From contig MPNW01000031.1 of assembly GCA_011800805.1 (NCBI GenBank), forward strand, positions 131,925 to 195,924: a stretch of DNA of 64,000 nt, in the 5' to 3' direction. Under the pieces are notes generated by a model. That model had not been told where the DNA came from and searched no databases. It saw only the letters and a program-made list of their open reading frames with translations. Source of the DNA: Hirudo medicinalis (Eukaryota > Annelida > Clitellata > Hirudinida > Hirudinidae). The position numbers and the translations under genes were made by a program. Of this stretch, positions 1 to 12,911 are shown piece by piece (within the stretch, counting starts at the first letter, position 1; every line of letters begins with the position of its first letter).

Positions 1-195
1 AATAAGTCATCTCTTGCCAACCAAGGTTTCTCACATGCCTCCTTTGTTATCTGGAACCACCCCATCTCAGCCAACCACTGAGCTCTTCAAACATCAGATG
101 AAGACCCATCTTTTCCAGACAAACTGAGAACCGAGGCACGCACGACGCTATGCACGTGGCACCGTATTAATCGGTCATTATTATTAATGTATTTG
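1..195 (+). mobile_element. LINE 3' end (reverse-transcriptase C-terminus plus tail)
   Basis: Translation gives a stretch containing LLSGT and ELFKHQMKTHLFQ followed by a stop. That is the usual last segment of CR1/L2-like LINE ORF2 (a xLFKxxLKTHLF motif). It is followed by a short 3' UTR with GCTATGCACGTGGC and then ATTATTATTA. The same tail occurs on the minus strand near 18.6 and 51.5 kb. It lies in the intron upstream of the first visible PATL1 exon. Confidence 0.6.
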
Positions 196-238
196 TGTAA
201 TGTTTATTGCTTTCCTCATCAATGGAATGCATTGACAG

Positions 239-1371
239 ATCAAAATATTACAATGACCGGAAAGACCTTATATCGCAGTTGTGTAAAAGCTTATTGGCCG
301 ATGAAGCATCTTTCCTACACCAGGCTCTAACAATTAGAAAGGGAGCAGTTCTTGTTATTAGGCTTCTCCCTCTTGCTTCAGAGGTCAGTGAATGTTTTTG
401 TCTGGCTTAATATTGCAAGCAGATTTATTATTTTTTATTATGTGTCCTGATTGCTGTTATTATGTTAGCAGGCTTTTCTTTGGTTAAATTATGCTTAGCT
501 TTTGTTGTTGTTTTTTTTTTCAGATAGATGTGGCCAATGAAATTGTCTGCAGAATTCTAGAAAAGTTGGTTGCTATTTTGAAGAGGGAATGGAGTGATGA
601 GGTTTGTAAATCATATTACTAACATGTGTATATGTTTATTTATTGTTTGTTGATTTGTTATTAATCCTTTTGTTGCTTTGTGTTACCATTGTAAAGGAGT
701 CTTGATTTTATTTGATTATCAGGTGTCTCCAAATCTGTTCAAATCAATCTCCACGATTATTTTGAATTGCTCCTCTCCAAAGAGCCAATTTGTCAGTGCC
801 ATCTGTCAAAATTCAAAGGATGAAGGCGAAACGTGTCATTTGAACCATATTGTCCATGCAGAGGTGAATCTCTTTGATAACCTTTTAATCAATGTGAGTG
901 AATTATGGTATCTGTAACTTAATGAGATGAAATCCTCTTGTTTAGCTTGGACTTTCTCTTGTGTTACTCTTAATTGATGAACTGGAGTCACATTTCTTGA
1001 ATGAAGATAATGCAGAAGAATGGTGGGTTTATAATTGCCCATTTCAAGGCTTTGTAGCTTAGGGATGCTGATAACGAATGTGTTTTATAATTCTGTTCAT
1101 CTCATTTTTAACATTAATATAATCAGAAAAATTGTTATTGCATTTTCCTAGGTGTCATTTTGTCCAATCAGTAGCCCAGTGCCTAGCTTGTGCTAATATC
1201 AACACTCTCCCACGACCTTTCAGAATCAAACCGAGGAACAATCAGAAAATGACGCTCGGCCGTCATTTTTCAGATTCTTTGAATCGACTGGCTGATCAGT
1301 TTCCAAAATTGGATGATCATAGCTTTGTCAAAGCAAATGAAGTGATAACAGATTTGTTAAATGTTTTGTGA
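239..1371 (+). CDS. PATL1: PAT1 homolog 1-like, C-terminal exons (5' truncated by window)
   Basis: Five exons join in phase: 239-383, 524-601, 723-893, 946-1022 and 1152-1371 (stop TGA). The 5' part lies outside the window. PAT1 proteins bridge deadenylation and decapping in P-bodies through the Lsm1-7 and DCP2 complexes. The encoded helical C-terminal domain includes KGAVLVIRLLPL, LGLSLVLLLIDELES and NAEEWCHFVQSVAQ. These correspond by position and spacing to the PATL1 segments LLRCLPF, FGISLLYALLSHGE and EEWQAMVFIVAR, recalled from the family. All introns are GT-AG and 100-140 bp long. Identification is by weak helical-domain similarity, so another HEAT-like protein is possible. AATAAA at about 1699 may be the poly(A) signal. 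Confidence 0.68.
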
Positions 1372-2715
1372 TTTTTTATTATGGATTTTGTTGATGTTGA
1401 ATAACAATGATGGCGATCCTACTTTATGCCTTGTCTTACAAATCATTATGTATGACAACCTATTCTCAGTATTTAGTGAAGTGACTGATGCATTTCATTG
1501 AGAGAATTATGAATGGTTGGCAGTTATAAAGATATTATTTAATGTTACTCCCACTTTATGAACTGCTCTGATATACATATTCATTTTTTTGTAACTCACT
1601 TGGATTATAATTTTTCACAGCTTTCAGTTGGGACTTTTGTAAATTATGTGAAAGATATTCATAATTTAATCCAATTATGGAACTTTACAAAATGGCCCTT
1701 TAATAAAAATAGGGTGACATAATGTACGAATATCATTTGATTGTTGCAACTATCATTCTTCCTTCATTTTGAATTATCCAGTTTAATTCGTATTAGATTA
1801 TACTACTTATGCAGAAGAAGTTTAAAGCTTCATTCTTCCTTCTATTATTAATATTTTTGACCGATTTGTTCATCTCTGACCAGTTTGTCTCGGCACTTCA
1901 CGTAGCACATGTCTATTTACTGAGGAAAGCTGAATTTTTCTATCCAATTAATAATGTACTGAAAGGATAGAAAGAAGTTTAATGGGCTAATTTTTTTTGT
2001 TTACTTGCAAAATCGACTGACAGCATAAACAATTGCAGCTGGAGGAGATAATTTTCGAAAATGAGATTAACATGGGACGTGCAGGCCCTAAAAAGTACTA
2101 AATTTGTGAAACTTGGATTTTTGGTAGTAAAAATAGACTACCTCCAGGCCTTGCCTATTGAGTCGAAACTCACTATCTCACGACAGGCCGGATGCAATAA
2201 ATAACTAGGGAAGCGTTGGGCCGAGCTGGAATACTAGCTAGGCCTTTAAGGCCGACCTTTGTGTAAGGTCAACAGGGTTCGAATTCGCGCTACCGTCGTG
2301 AGATGAGAGTTTTAATCATTACGTCATGCAAGTCGCAGTGCATCATTTGAATGGCCACTAACTTAATATGGATCAAAGATTGTCGATAGAAACTTTGTTG
2401 TAGAAACACTGTAGTCAAGTTCCTTAATTGCTTAAAGTTGACAGTTATAATCAGTTGTTTATTTAACTATTAACTGTTGTTTCCGCTTACTTCCATAATT
2501 TTCAATACAATTGCATAAGGTCAATGGCATGCAGGAAGTTGTCCCTAACAATTCAAACGATTACTCTTTCTTAGTGAAAATTAAAAGAACCTTCAAGAAA
2601 TTTTAAATAATTTTATTTAATAAATTGTCTAAACAGATTGATTGCCACAAAGATGAGAATTTGGTCAAGCAAAACAGCTTTTTTTTTTATGTACATTTGC
2701 CTGTTCTGGATCAAC
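1372..2715. other. intergenic, no gene seen
   Basis: AT-rich DNA between the PATL1-like stop and the LRP-like stop. The only structured element I see is the 141-bp inverted-repeat unit at 2169-2309. AATAAA-type signals occur for both strands at 2612-2624, about 100 bp past the LRP-like stop. Confidence 0.5.
2169..2309. mobile_element. 141-bp element with terminal inverted repeats and internal B-box-like motif
   Basis: The ends are inverted copies of each other: ATCTCACGAC near 2175 and GTCGTGAGAT near 2295, with partial matching extended to about 18 bp. Inside is GGTTCGAATTCGCGC at about 2276, close to a Pol III B box. The GC content is above that of the flanks. It could be a MITE or a foldback tRNA-like SINE. 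No internal ORF is seen. Confidence 0.5.
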
Positions 2716-5700
2716 TTAGCACTTAGAAATATCGCCAATATTCAACATCGGTTTTGCGGCATTCTTTATCCTGCCCCAAGTATTTTTGAATGCAGTTGGT
2801 ACCGAGCGAGATGCGGGGGCAAAACCACGTGGAGGTTGGTGCAACTTAGGAGGTATGAGAACAAACCGCCCCGACGGCGCACCATTTCCTCTCTCTGGAC
2901 CAATAAGATTCAAAGGTTTACCATCAGGTCCTGCGGCGATTGATACTTCAGATGGATCAGATTGGCTTGGATTTGCACTAGGATCGCTTTGAGTAGAAGT
3001 TATGGCTGGTGAGGGAGCTGCAGAAAACACTGAAAAGTTAGACTAACCGATTTTGGAAAATATATCTATAAGCGATAAATTTTATTATTTAAATTATCAA
3101 CCGTGAAAGTGATCGCTTGATAAAAACAATTCTAAAACAACAATTCATATTAAACATAATTCAAAATTCATTCATAAATATTATAACAACCCTCTCCATT
3201 GGCCGATGCAAATCTATGGTCAGTGGCTCTGGCATCTGGCGTTTCAATATCTAAATCAACCATCCTTTCTCTCTTTGGCAGTCTTAGAATTGAATGCTTG
3301 GGTTTACTGCCAAGGAGGTGGCTTCTCGAATTACCTTCTAAGGGTATGTCTGCTTTGTTTGACAGCAAAGAAACGTCAAGAGGGACAATTAAGGGATCAT
3401 CAGACACTTCCGATTGACAAGCGGGAGTGCCTAAGTCATCAATATGATCGTAGTAATTTTCTGAAATAGTACGGATTTGTAAGCATTCATAATTACATTG
3501 CTATCAATAATTCAGTCTCACCCCACTCAGCAGGAATTATGGATATTGTTTCAAGCCTCGGGTAAAACATGTCGTTGGTCGACAACCCAACTAGCTCATC
3601 CTTCATGGTTTCAGATGAATGGTTAGGATCCTCAACCGGACCGGGTTTATTTTTTTTTTCTCCGATAGAGACAAAAAAGAAGCAGGAAGAGAAGCAATAA
3701 AAGCAGGAGCAAAAGGGGAATAAGTGTGCCAAGGATAATTGGGAGTTTTGATAATTCACTAGACTGGACTGTCAAATAATTTTTATTTTATTAAGATTAT
3801 TTTATTATTTTGTACTCAGTTTATTTATTCAGTGCTTCTGAATTAATAGTAAACCTCACCAAACACAGGAACAAATGCAATATCAACGATCCTTGAAAAG
3901 ATTGGAGCACTAATAAGCTCTGCATCACTTGTTTCGTTCCATTTCGAAATCCTGTACACTCCCCTAGAAGTGAATATTATATTTAAAATTTTTTAAAGTA
4001 CATCAAGAAGCAACACAGGAAATAAAATGGGAGTGGGCAAAATTTTCGGATCGCTTACTATACATTAGTGCAATATAGCAACGCGAAAAAAATAGAACTA
4101 CAATCTAAAGAGGTTTAATTTCCTTTTCAATAGTTTCTCCAACAAATTATCTGAAGTTCAATTTCGTCTCCTGCGACAGTTTTTATCCTGATTTTGTGCA
4201 TACGACTTTAAAAACTTTTTCCATTAAATGTTTTGCACCATAGGCTATCCACAAGCGGGAGTTTCTTAGATATCCCTTGTTACTGTTTACGTTTTCGTTT
4301 GTCCAATAAATCAAATCAATTAAAAAAATCCATTTAAAAATTACAATATTTGCAACGATATCGGTCGGAAAAAATCTAAATGCGTAGCAGCTATAACAAG
4401 ACCATCTGTAACCAATTACCTCATATTCCAACATGAAAAATAAATGTGATTATCATCGGTGGTCAGCTTGAATATCTTCCATTCTTTCGATTGGTAGAGT
4501 CGGTTTTTGCTGAAATCGGTTCGGTTGTACGAGATTATAGTGCCTTCTTCTATGTCATTCACATATATGACATTTTCTGGTAGATAAAGTATTGGTAGAT
4601 AAAAAGAATGATTAAGTGGATGGAGACATTATGTTCTCAGTGTAATTTTGAAAAATGCTATACAAACTTAGATAAAATGTAAAATGTTTAATTAATCATT
4701 AAAAGGGAAATATAAATTTACTCATATAAAAAATATTGCGCAATTACACAGAAGAAACCAAATAATTTTATTATCTATGATAGATAAGTTTATAAAAAAA
4801 AATTAATGATAAATAAGAAACCTTCAGAGCCTATGGTGATGGATGTGATATTCTTCAAAGTGTCAAGCAACGTCACATTATTCGGATCGTTAATGTTGAC
4901 GGATTTCAAGTGTCCTCCTTCTGTCCAATAAACTAATCTAAAAAAACAATCAACGTTCTCAAATTGTTTAACATAATCATTGACGATTGAATTAAAAGTA
5001 AAAAAAAGAAAGCATAATGTTGCTACGTAAGTCATTGTCATGGCTGTCTACGTAAGCAAGTGATTTGCAAAGTTGCAGCAGTTATTTGATTATAGAAATT
5101 CTTGTAATGTCAATAACAATTTACTTTAAAAATATTAAATTAAAATTCGAGCAAAGAAAGTTTTTGACTTAATCATTAACTGAATCTTAATTATTTAAGG
5201 TTCCATTTATCGCTTTACTTCTGCGAGAGCATCATCATCCTTGGTGTCCATGAAAATGCATAAAATAGCAAACCTATTGGAAGAGTCCACTGCAATGGCA
5301 AAGGGATGTAAGAGTTCTTTCTTCCAAATGGAGATTTTCTTGTTGTTCAAATCCAATGTGAATATAATCCGATTGAGAAGGTCGGTGATATAAACTATGT
5401 TGTCTGTCTTGTCTAACGCAATTTGCGTGATTTTAACAGGAACGTCTTGAAAAAATATTAGCTTACTTCATTTTAACATGAATCAGACCAAAGTTGACTT
5501 ATTCCTGTTTTTAGCAAATCCTTCAAGATCATGAAATTTAAGTCATCGCGTCAAATCAACGCCAATTAGTTTCCTTTTATTAGTAAATAAAGTCATTGAC
5601 AAATATTGTTTTTAATTAGAATTTACCTCCGTTTTCATTCGTCGGATAGACGACTTCTAACTTATTCTTGGATACCTCGGAGACTTTGAGCACATTCATA

Positions 5701-6891
5701 TCCACTATGTACACTAATCCATTGACTCCATCGACCACAAATTGGGTCGGTCGTATGAGAGGCGAACAAGGAAAAGCAAATGTTGAATTAATGTTTATTA
5801 GTCCCTCATAAATAGGTTTTGTAGATGGTTTGGCAGCTGCTGATGATGGCGACATCTGATATATCTGTTTGTGATAACTATCAGCAAAAAAAATTGCAGG
5901 TCCACCGAGTATATCTGGAAATTTTCAGATTAACTTTAACTATTTAAATAAATATTATTTAAAATTATTTCAAGAACATAGTAAATTGCTATTAACTTTT
6001 ATTGAATAGTAATGAGAAACTCCTACCACGGAGCGCACCGACAGGGAATCATCAGAGTCACCGAACGTTTCGGCCCAAACTCCTTACGTTCTCTGGGGGT
6101 GGGCCACACCCGTAGATCAGGCGGGTGTCCCTGTCGGTTATCACCCTACTTAAACCATCTGCATCCACATCCCCATCTACTGCACTCATTATATGGTTAT
6201 CGACTAAAGACGGCGACCTTTGCACATCGATAACATGTAATGCAACCTGAGCGTTATAATTTATTTGAAGCGGCCGCCTTCACTTTGAAAATTACGCTCA
6301 CCGGCAGCGCGCATTCATCGCAATAAACACTCATTCGCGTTTCACGTCATTTTGCGAATGCGCGCGCCATCTCTTCACCGACCAAACCGCAATCTCTCCT
6401 TTCTTAGCAACGCTTACGGCCTCTCATCTCCCAAATCCAGCACGATGCCGCCTCCGCGGCTTCCGACATTTTTGTCATAGCCTTAGTTCTTTCCCGGCTA
6501 ACAGATTTGACAAACCGATTTGAGTGAGGAACGTATAGGCCGACTTTCCAACTAAACCCCTCACGCCAACTTCAACGGGCATTAACTTTACCCGAAAGCC
6601 GCTATCCTCCAGATCTTTCGCTAAACCAGAGTATTTCTCCGTTTTCAGCACATTACTCGCTTNNNNNNNNNNNNNNNNNNNNNNNNNNNNNNNNNNNNNN
6701 NNNNNNNNNNNNNNNNNNNNNNNNNNNNNNNNNNNNNNNNNNNNNNNNNNNNNNNNNNNNNNNNNNNNNNNNNNNNNNNNNNNNNNNNNNNNNNNNNNNN
6801 NNNNNNNNNNNNNNNNNNNNNNNNNNNNNNNNNNNNNNNNNNNNNNNNNNNNNNNNNNNNNNNNNNNNNNNNNNNNNNNNNNNNNNNNNNN

Positions 6892-6981
<90 letters not shown>

Positions 6982-9900
6982 GTAATAATAATAATAACAA
7001 TAACAACAATAACGATGACGATGCCTATGATAATAGCAATGACAATAAAAAGACATCTATTTATGAGGTAATACTTCACTTTTTTCCAGCTTTCTATTCT
7101 AATTAGTGCTTCGAGTTTGTGGCAAAAAGCATTTCCTTACGTTACTTATATTGGGTAAAGATAGCTAGTACGCGGTGGGCTTCGCAGACAATTGACAAAT
7201 ACTGTTATGACGTTTGTCATTGATCATTGGATTTACCATGAAAACTGTGAACTTCTCCAGGTAATTGATGTTCGAATCCAGAACGATGACGGCCTTAGAG
7301 TCCGTTTTGAAGCAATGTATTTGCCTGGAAAATGGGTCGCTCCAGTATAATCTTTGAAAAAGGTCAAAGTCGTTATCCCCCGCATTGCAGCCACAATCGT
7401 CATCATCATCGTCATGACCAACCTTCCACGTTGAATGTCATAAACCAAATCTCCGACATCACGGTGATCTAGTGTTACGAGCTTCTGGATGCTTCTATCA
7501 CCACGATAATTAAGAGAAACGATTTCTCTTTTCAAGTATTCGTTTAACTGACTCCAGTACAGGACCCTGATGGTGGTGATAATGATAAAAGTATCAGTGA
7601 AATCACCACAAATAATTGATGCTCCGGTTGTCATAATTAGCTTTACACTTTCAATCAATCGATCGTTTTGGGTCACCAGAAATAATATCATTAAACTAAT
7701 TAACTGTTATTAAATCTGTCCAACCCTTTCATAGGATCCAGTGCTAGTGCCCGCGGTTCCATCAAGTCGTTGACGTAGATGGAGTGATGATCCCCATTGA
7801 ACTTTGATCCCATGATGTGCCCGACACTGCCATCGATCCACAACAACAAGGAGTCTGCCCAGTTCACCGCAAGTCCTAGATAGACGTTTATTTGGCAGGA
7901 GTTATTGTCACAGAATTTAAAGCATTAGCCTTATATCTTTCATGTCAATTAAGAGCTCATAGTTTTAAGTAAAGCCCGAGATGACTCATAAAGCCGTTAT
8001 GTCTATTATTATGCCGTTATGCATATTATTGTGCGTTAACCTGATGGTGATTTCAGAATGTCTGTGGATTATTTGTAGTTAGAACAACTGCAACAAATAT
8101 ATCGCTTGTGCCTATAGGTTATCATAGGCTCGACGGTAAAAAGTAGCAACATTCGTTGTATGACTTGTTCGCCACCCAGCCTGCACGGACAGGGAGCGCC
8201 CTAGGGAGACAGCGCTATATAAATGGCTAGGCGGTTACACTGCATACAATGGATATATATGGCGCTATCGGCGAAATTCAAATATTCAAATTTGTGGATT
8301 CATCCATAATTGATCATTTTAACATGTCAATCGAAAACCTTCGATGTGAGTTTGCTGAGCTGTTATTTCCCAAGAATCTTTGAGGGTCAAAGACCGGACT
8401 CTTTGCGACACCCCCCTCATGCTGTAGATGGACCCGCTGGGCTGTTCACCCCAAAAGAAGGCTTTTGAAGTGTAATGAAAGTCTATAAAAGTGGCATTTA
8501 GTTTGTCTTTGGACGATGGGGAAAGATATACTTTAAATTCATTAATTGATGATGAGGACGCTGACAACTGATTAATTTCGGTTTCCAAAGATGCCAAGAA
8601 AACTTTTTCCGGGGTACTGAAGATGAGTGGTATGCCTGAAAGTTAAGAAGAAATTTTGAAATTTATTCAATTAATTATGTTTATTTGTGCAATGAAATCA
8701 GCCATTTATTGAAAATAACACAATGGTAAATCGTAAATTGTGCAAGATTTATTGAATAATGATCGTGATTATTATCACGAATAATATTAACTGTAACATA
8801 ATAAAGAACGAATTAATTATATTAACCTTATAAAACTGTGACTATAAAACATAAAATGATAGAAAGACTTATCGTCATGAATCATCGTTAATCCCTCATT
8901 CAAAACAGCTCAAGCATACCTATGAATCACCAATGGTGATTCACCATTATTTGTCGCAGACGTCAAAACTAATAAGATTAGTAATACCTAATTAGTAACA
9001 ATAACAAATAAATTTTTACAAATTAAGGAATTTGGCCTTTAACATGCAATCACATTTTATTAAAAATTACTTTACAAAATTGTCTGTTAAAATTATCTAT
9101 TACGAATTTATCATAGAATGTTAATTGATGTTTTTTGTACCTTTGCAAAGGTTTCCATTTTCAGTGTCATCGCAGCCACATTGGCCTTTGTTGAAGCCGA
9201 TGTTAAAACAAAAGCGTTCACAAGGTAAATCGTCGCATTCTGGAATTAATAATTGCTACAGTAATTATAAAAGCGATACTTTTAAGTGTTACATTTCAAT
9301 AAGAACAGCTGCATTACAAATAGCCTCGCTCCAGACGATCAGGCTTCATCACCACCCGTCAACGAGGCTCCTCCACCGACAACGAAAATAGAGCGTGGTT
9401 TCTCTGGATTTGAAGGTCTTCACCCCAAATTCAACACCCGCAAATCATCATTCATAGTTTCATCAATCTATCGTCCGTCCCATTACGTCTTCAATCATCA
9501 TTGAATTTGAAGAACTTGTCAACTTCATCTCATCCCACAGCATCCCGTTCGTCGTCTGGGGGGATTTCAACGCACCTGACATGGGGTCAAAAATTCATCA
9601 TCTCATGGAGGAATCAATCGAGTCTCGTGGACTCGTTCAGCATGTCTCCTCCCCAACTCACTTCCATGGTCACACGCTTGATCTTCTCATCAAATCATCA
9701 TCCCACAGTTTCCTCTCCAACATAATCATAAATGAAGTGACATACTCAGGCCATCATCTCATATCGTCCAATATCTCAGCAGAGACTCTCATCCCGATTC
9801 ATCGCAGACTCCTCAGCAGCATTAACTGGAACATCTTAATAGAAAGCTAGAGATCCTCCTCGACAAAAACACCCCATCAAGAAGCAGTCTGTCTGCGTCG

Positions 9901-10859
9901 GCCAGCACTCCAACAACCAACTATCCAACGAGGCGATAGAGGCCAAGAACGTCTACATCGTCGCAAACGCACCCAAGCGTACAAAAGCACAATTACCTGT
10001 TACACGTCGCACTCTAGCTACATCCAACCCATCCTATCTTAACCATCTCATTCACCTCCAAATTCCTGACCACCGTAGTTCATCTTCTGCAATTCATCTC
10101 CATCAACCAGTCCACAGATCATCCATCGTCAATCGAGGCTTCCCCCATGCCTCGCCTGCCGTCTGGAACGACCTGCCCGTATCATTCGCTCTCAACCAAC
10201 ACTCGAGCTCTTGAGGCGTCAGCTGGATAGCAATAAATCGAGAACCAAGTGGCCTGTGACGCTTTGTATAAAGTGCCATATAAATGATCCATTATTAACA
10301 AGAGTTTCAAAGACATGAAAACATTATAAACAAATGTTAATAATCACATTTTAATTCACTAATAGAAATATATTTACTGCAACATTTAAACGATAATGTG
10401 TTGTTATTCTTATTTAAAGTTAAACTAGCCGTGCTTAAAATTCGGATCTCCTACAGCTGCAATGACAAGGTTGTCGGGGTGTGCATCGAGATTGATTGTG
10501 TTGGCCTTTTGTCCACTCCCACTCCAAAACATATCCAACGAAAGAGTTGATTCCTCAGTCATGAAGATAATCTCCTTCAATGTAATAACAACGACAAAAC
10601 AATAACAACGACAACAATAATGATGACGACGATGATGATGATAATAATAATAATAACGATAATAATAATAATAATAATAATGATGAATGAAAGATGCATA
10701 AATGTGACTTGATCGTCATCAGGGATCGCATGAATTGAGAATGAATGAATGAATGAATGAATGAATGAATGAATGAATAATGAATGAATGAATGAATGAA
10801 TGAATGAATGAATGAATAATGAATGNATAATAATAATAATAATAATGATGATGATGATG

Positions 10860-10923
<64 letters not shown>

Positions 10924-12421
10924 TGATAATAATAATATGAAACGTTAATATTTTAGCTTCATAAAAAAATTATAATATATTTTTAATGTTATGCATTTAA
11001 TAATGATGTACGATGGCCTAATTTTGAATAAAAATGTATTGATAATATTTTTGAAATATTAAACACCGTTCAGATTTTTACCCTGGAAGCTGCTATTCCT
11101 TTCGGTGTCTGATTGGCGCCAAAACTGACGTGAGTCCGCAAAAAGCCACCGTTGTAGTCACACGATTTGACCTGACTCGAACTCTCTTCGACCCAGAATA
11201 AATTCGAACCCTCGATGGCGATTGACGAGGGTTTAAGGGTATCGGGGCTTCCCACCAAAATCGTCCTATCATCGCCGTTTAAGATCGAACGCTCGATTCG
11301 TGGAGATCGGGCAGACGCATCGGACCAGAATAAATACCTTGAATTTATTTTCGTTTGTTTTAAAAATCGACATTAATTATTTTTAGCGTAGCTTCAAAAT
11401 TAATTAATAATAAACAAATAGTATTAGAAAAGGAACAAAATTTCTTATTTCCTAAATGTAGGGTTAGGGTTAGTGTAGTCGTTGTCATCTCATTATTAAT
11501 ACATTACCAATTTTTAGCTATTTAAAAGAAGTCAAATGCCTTAATAACTACTGACCCTCTCTCCACGTCGCATGTTATGGAAGTTGGGTTGTCCACATTG
11601 ATTGAATGAATCACATTCATCAAGGTTTTTCCTTTTTGTTCAGTAATTACAGAAATAGCCTTGATTTTAAAATACAAATTACACAATTCAATTTAAAAAT
11701 AAAATGAAAATATTAATTAATTCCTTGTTACAAATTTCTATTTTTATAGCATTGAATTGCAAGAAATAATTTTTATTTAATTTTTTGAAAAGAAATTTCA
11801 AGTTTCTTACATTACGAGAATCGATGAAATAAATGTTATTTGTTGCCCAGTCGACCGTGAATTTGGTGATATTCGAAAAGGTATTCATTTTGTTTGGAGT
11901 AGCTGCGGGCCATGCGAAAGTTTGTAGCCTACTTTGAAACATGATGAATCCCAAGTTTGATTTGTCGACCCAATAAATGGTATCTGTCCTGGGATTGTAA
12001 CTGAGAGCCGAATATTGTGCCCTATTTTGTGGTTGGCTGTCCGAGGACCGAGCTGAATTGCTCACGAGCCTTTCAGGCTGGCCACTCAGACTTCGAAATT
12101 TCGACCACGTGCCGAATCTCTGTGCCCATATTAGAACTGGTTCTGAGGTGGATGTGGCTAATAAATTGTAATAATTATATTTATAAATAATATTGCATGT
12201 TTTAATTTTATAATTTGTTGTTTTTTCGAATCGCTCAATGGCCCTCCACTGGAGCGCATACAATGCAAATAAAGTAATATTTTATAAGAAATTCTTACAT
12301 TACATAGTAATAATTTCACAACTTCGTGAGAAAAGCACCCAAACCTGTACCTGAGAGCCTTCAGTTTCTGTTAAACCTAACCCCAACAAAAGGCTTTGAT
12401 TCAGCTTTGTAAATAATACTC

Positions 12422-12456
<35 letters not shown>

Positions 12457-12911
12457 ATGATTGTTATTCAAATGAAAATCTAAGTTGCTTTTGTTAGAGA
12501 CGATTGACGTTATGGACATTTTTTCAGCCTCGAATAACATGTTTTCTTTCCATTACGCAGTCATATCGACCGATGAGTCATGCACCTGGAGAACATGTCG
12601 CGTCTCTCCAGGAAAATTTTTATTTGTCATCGCTAAATGCTTAAATCTTGAAAAATAAATTTAAATCAAGGACTGCTTTTCAGGTTTATCAACTTCTGAC
12701 GAACAGTAAACTTATTAGACGTTATTGACAAGTATTCATTATCTTGTGAAAATCGACTAAAACACAAAAGGAGAATTGTTATTAATAAATACGAACAAAA
12801 ATAAATAGCATGTTTTTTTTTCTAAACATAATTGTATTTCTTACCTGTTTTTATTGTTATTAGCAGGTAACACGATAACAACACAACAGAAAAATACGAT
12901 CTCTTTTCCAT
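2716..12911 (-). CDS. LRP-like single-pass receptor with YWTD propellers and one EGF module
   Basis: The start ATG at 12911 opens a signal peptide exon (12845-12911). YWTD-propeller exons follow: 11811-12157, 11556-11659, 11082-11337 and 10455-10574. One EGF-like exon (9141-9239, motif CxxxxCERFC...GQCGC) comes next. More propeller exons follow: 8339-8635, 7725-7875, 7423-7566, 7237-7351, 5627-5914, 5274-5445, 4822-4937, 4420-4576, about 4190-4375 and 3860-3963. The last exons carry a Leu-rich TM and cytoplasmic tail (3522-3768, 3192-3460, 2716-3017). Blade motifs are visible: IYWVD, LFWSD, VLYWSQ, LYWSDP, VYWTE, IYWTN. No LDLa repeat or NPxY motif is seen. Family knowledge: such ectodomains bind secreted ligands. 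Phases do not match between the 10455 and 9239 exons or between the 7237 and 5914 exons. Both places hold LINE remnants or a gap, so exons may be missing. A one-base frame break sits at 3650-3659. Confidence 0.75.
6003..6662 (-). mobile_element. LINE-like retroelement remnant (C-terminal ORF and 3' UTR)
   Basis: The minus strand encodes a segment with KYSGLAKDLEDSGF, MPVEVGVRGLVG and, after a frame break, KMSEAAEAASCWIWE. I recognise this as the segment found after the reverse transcriptase in a group of invertebrate non-LTR elements. The GC content is clearly higher than in the host introns. It runs into the N gap on its upstream side and lies in an intron of the LRP-like gene. It is a different family from the LINE at 9.3-10.3 kb. 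Confidence 0.55.
6663..6891. other. assembly gap (229 N)
   Basis: Run of N inside the LRP-like gene between a LINE remnant and an (ATA)n microsatellite. The repeats on both sides explain the failed assembly. Confidence 0.99.
6892..7015. repeat. (ATA)n microsatellite
   Basis: Over 90 bp of near-perfect ATA triplets decaying into ACA and GACGAT variants, next to the gap. Confidence 0.95.
8120..8240 (+). mobile_element. tRNA-derived SINE copy
   Basis: Contains TTCGCCACCCAGCCTGCA (B-box-like), then GGGAGCGCCCTAGGG and AGCGCTATATAAATGGC. The same order of motifs recurs at about 28.3, 29.6, 46.3, 49.1 (-) and 54.0 kb. Located in an intron of the LRP-like gene. Confidence 0.6.
9320..10290 (+). mobile_element. 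internally deleted LINE: endonuclease fragment joined to 3' end
   Basis: Positions 9440-9780 encode, over several frames, an APE-type endonuclease: SIYRPS, then VVWGDFNAPD and PTHFHGHTLDLLI. From about 10020 the C-terminal LINE segment (HLIHLQIPDHRSS, PAVWNDLP) appears, followed by a tail with TATAAAGTGCCATATAAATG. Most of the reverse transcriptase is missing, and stops and frameshifts show it is dead. It sits in an LRP-like intron on the opposite strand to the host gene. Confidence 0.7.
10609..10935. repeat. compound microsatellite (TGA/TAA/GAAT)n
   Basis: Mixed TGATGA, TAATAA and long GAATGAATG runs, with a single N at 10826. Intronic. Copy number in the assembly is unlikely to be exact. 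Confidence 0.95.
12424..12456. repeat. (ATT)n microsatellite
   Basis: Eleven or so ATT triplets in the first intron of the LRP-like gene. Confidence 0.9.

Noticed and set aside
11459..11476. TTAGGG-like telomere repeats (AGGGTTAGGGTTAG)
   Set aside because: Only about two units inside an intron; too short to call interstitial telomere.
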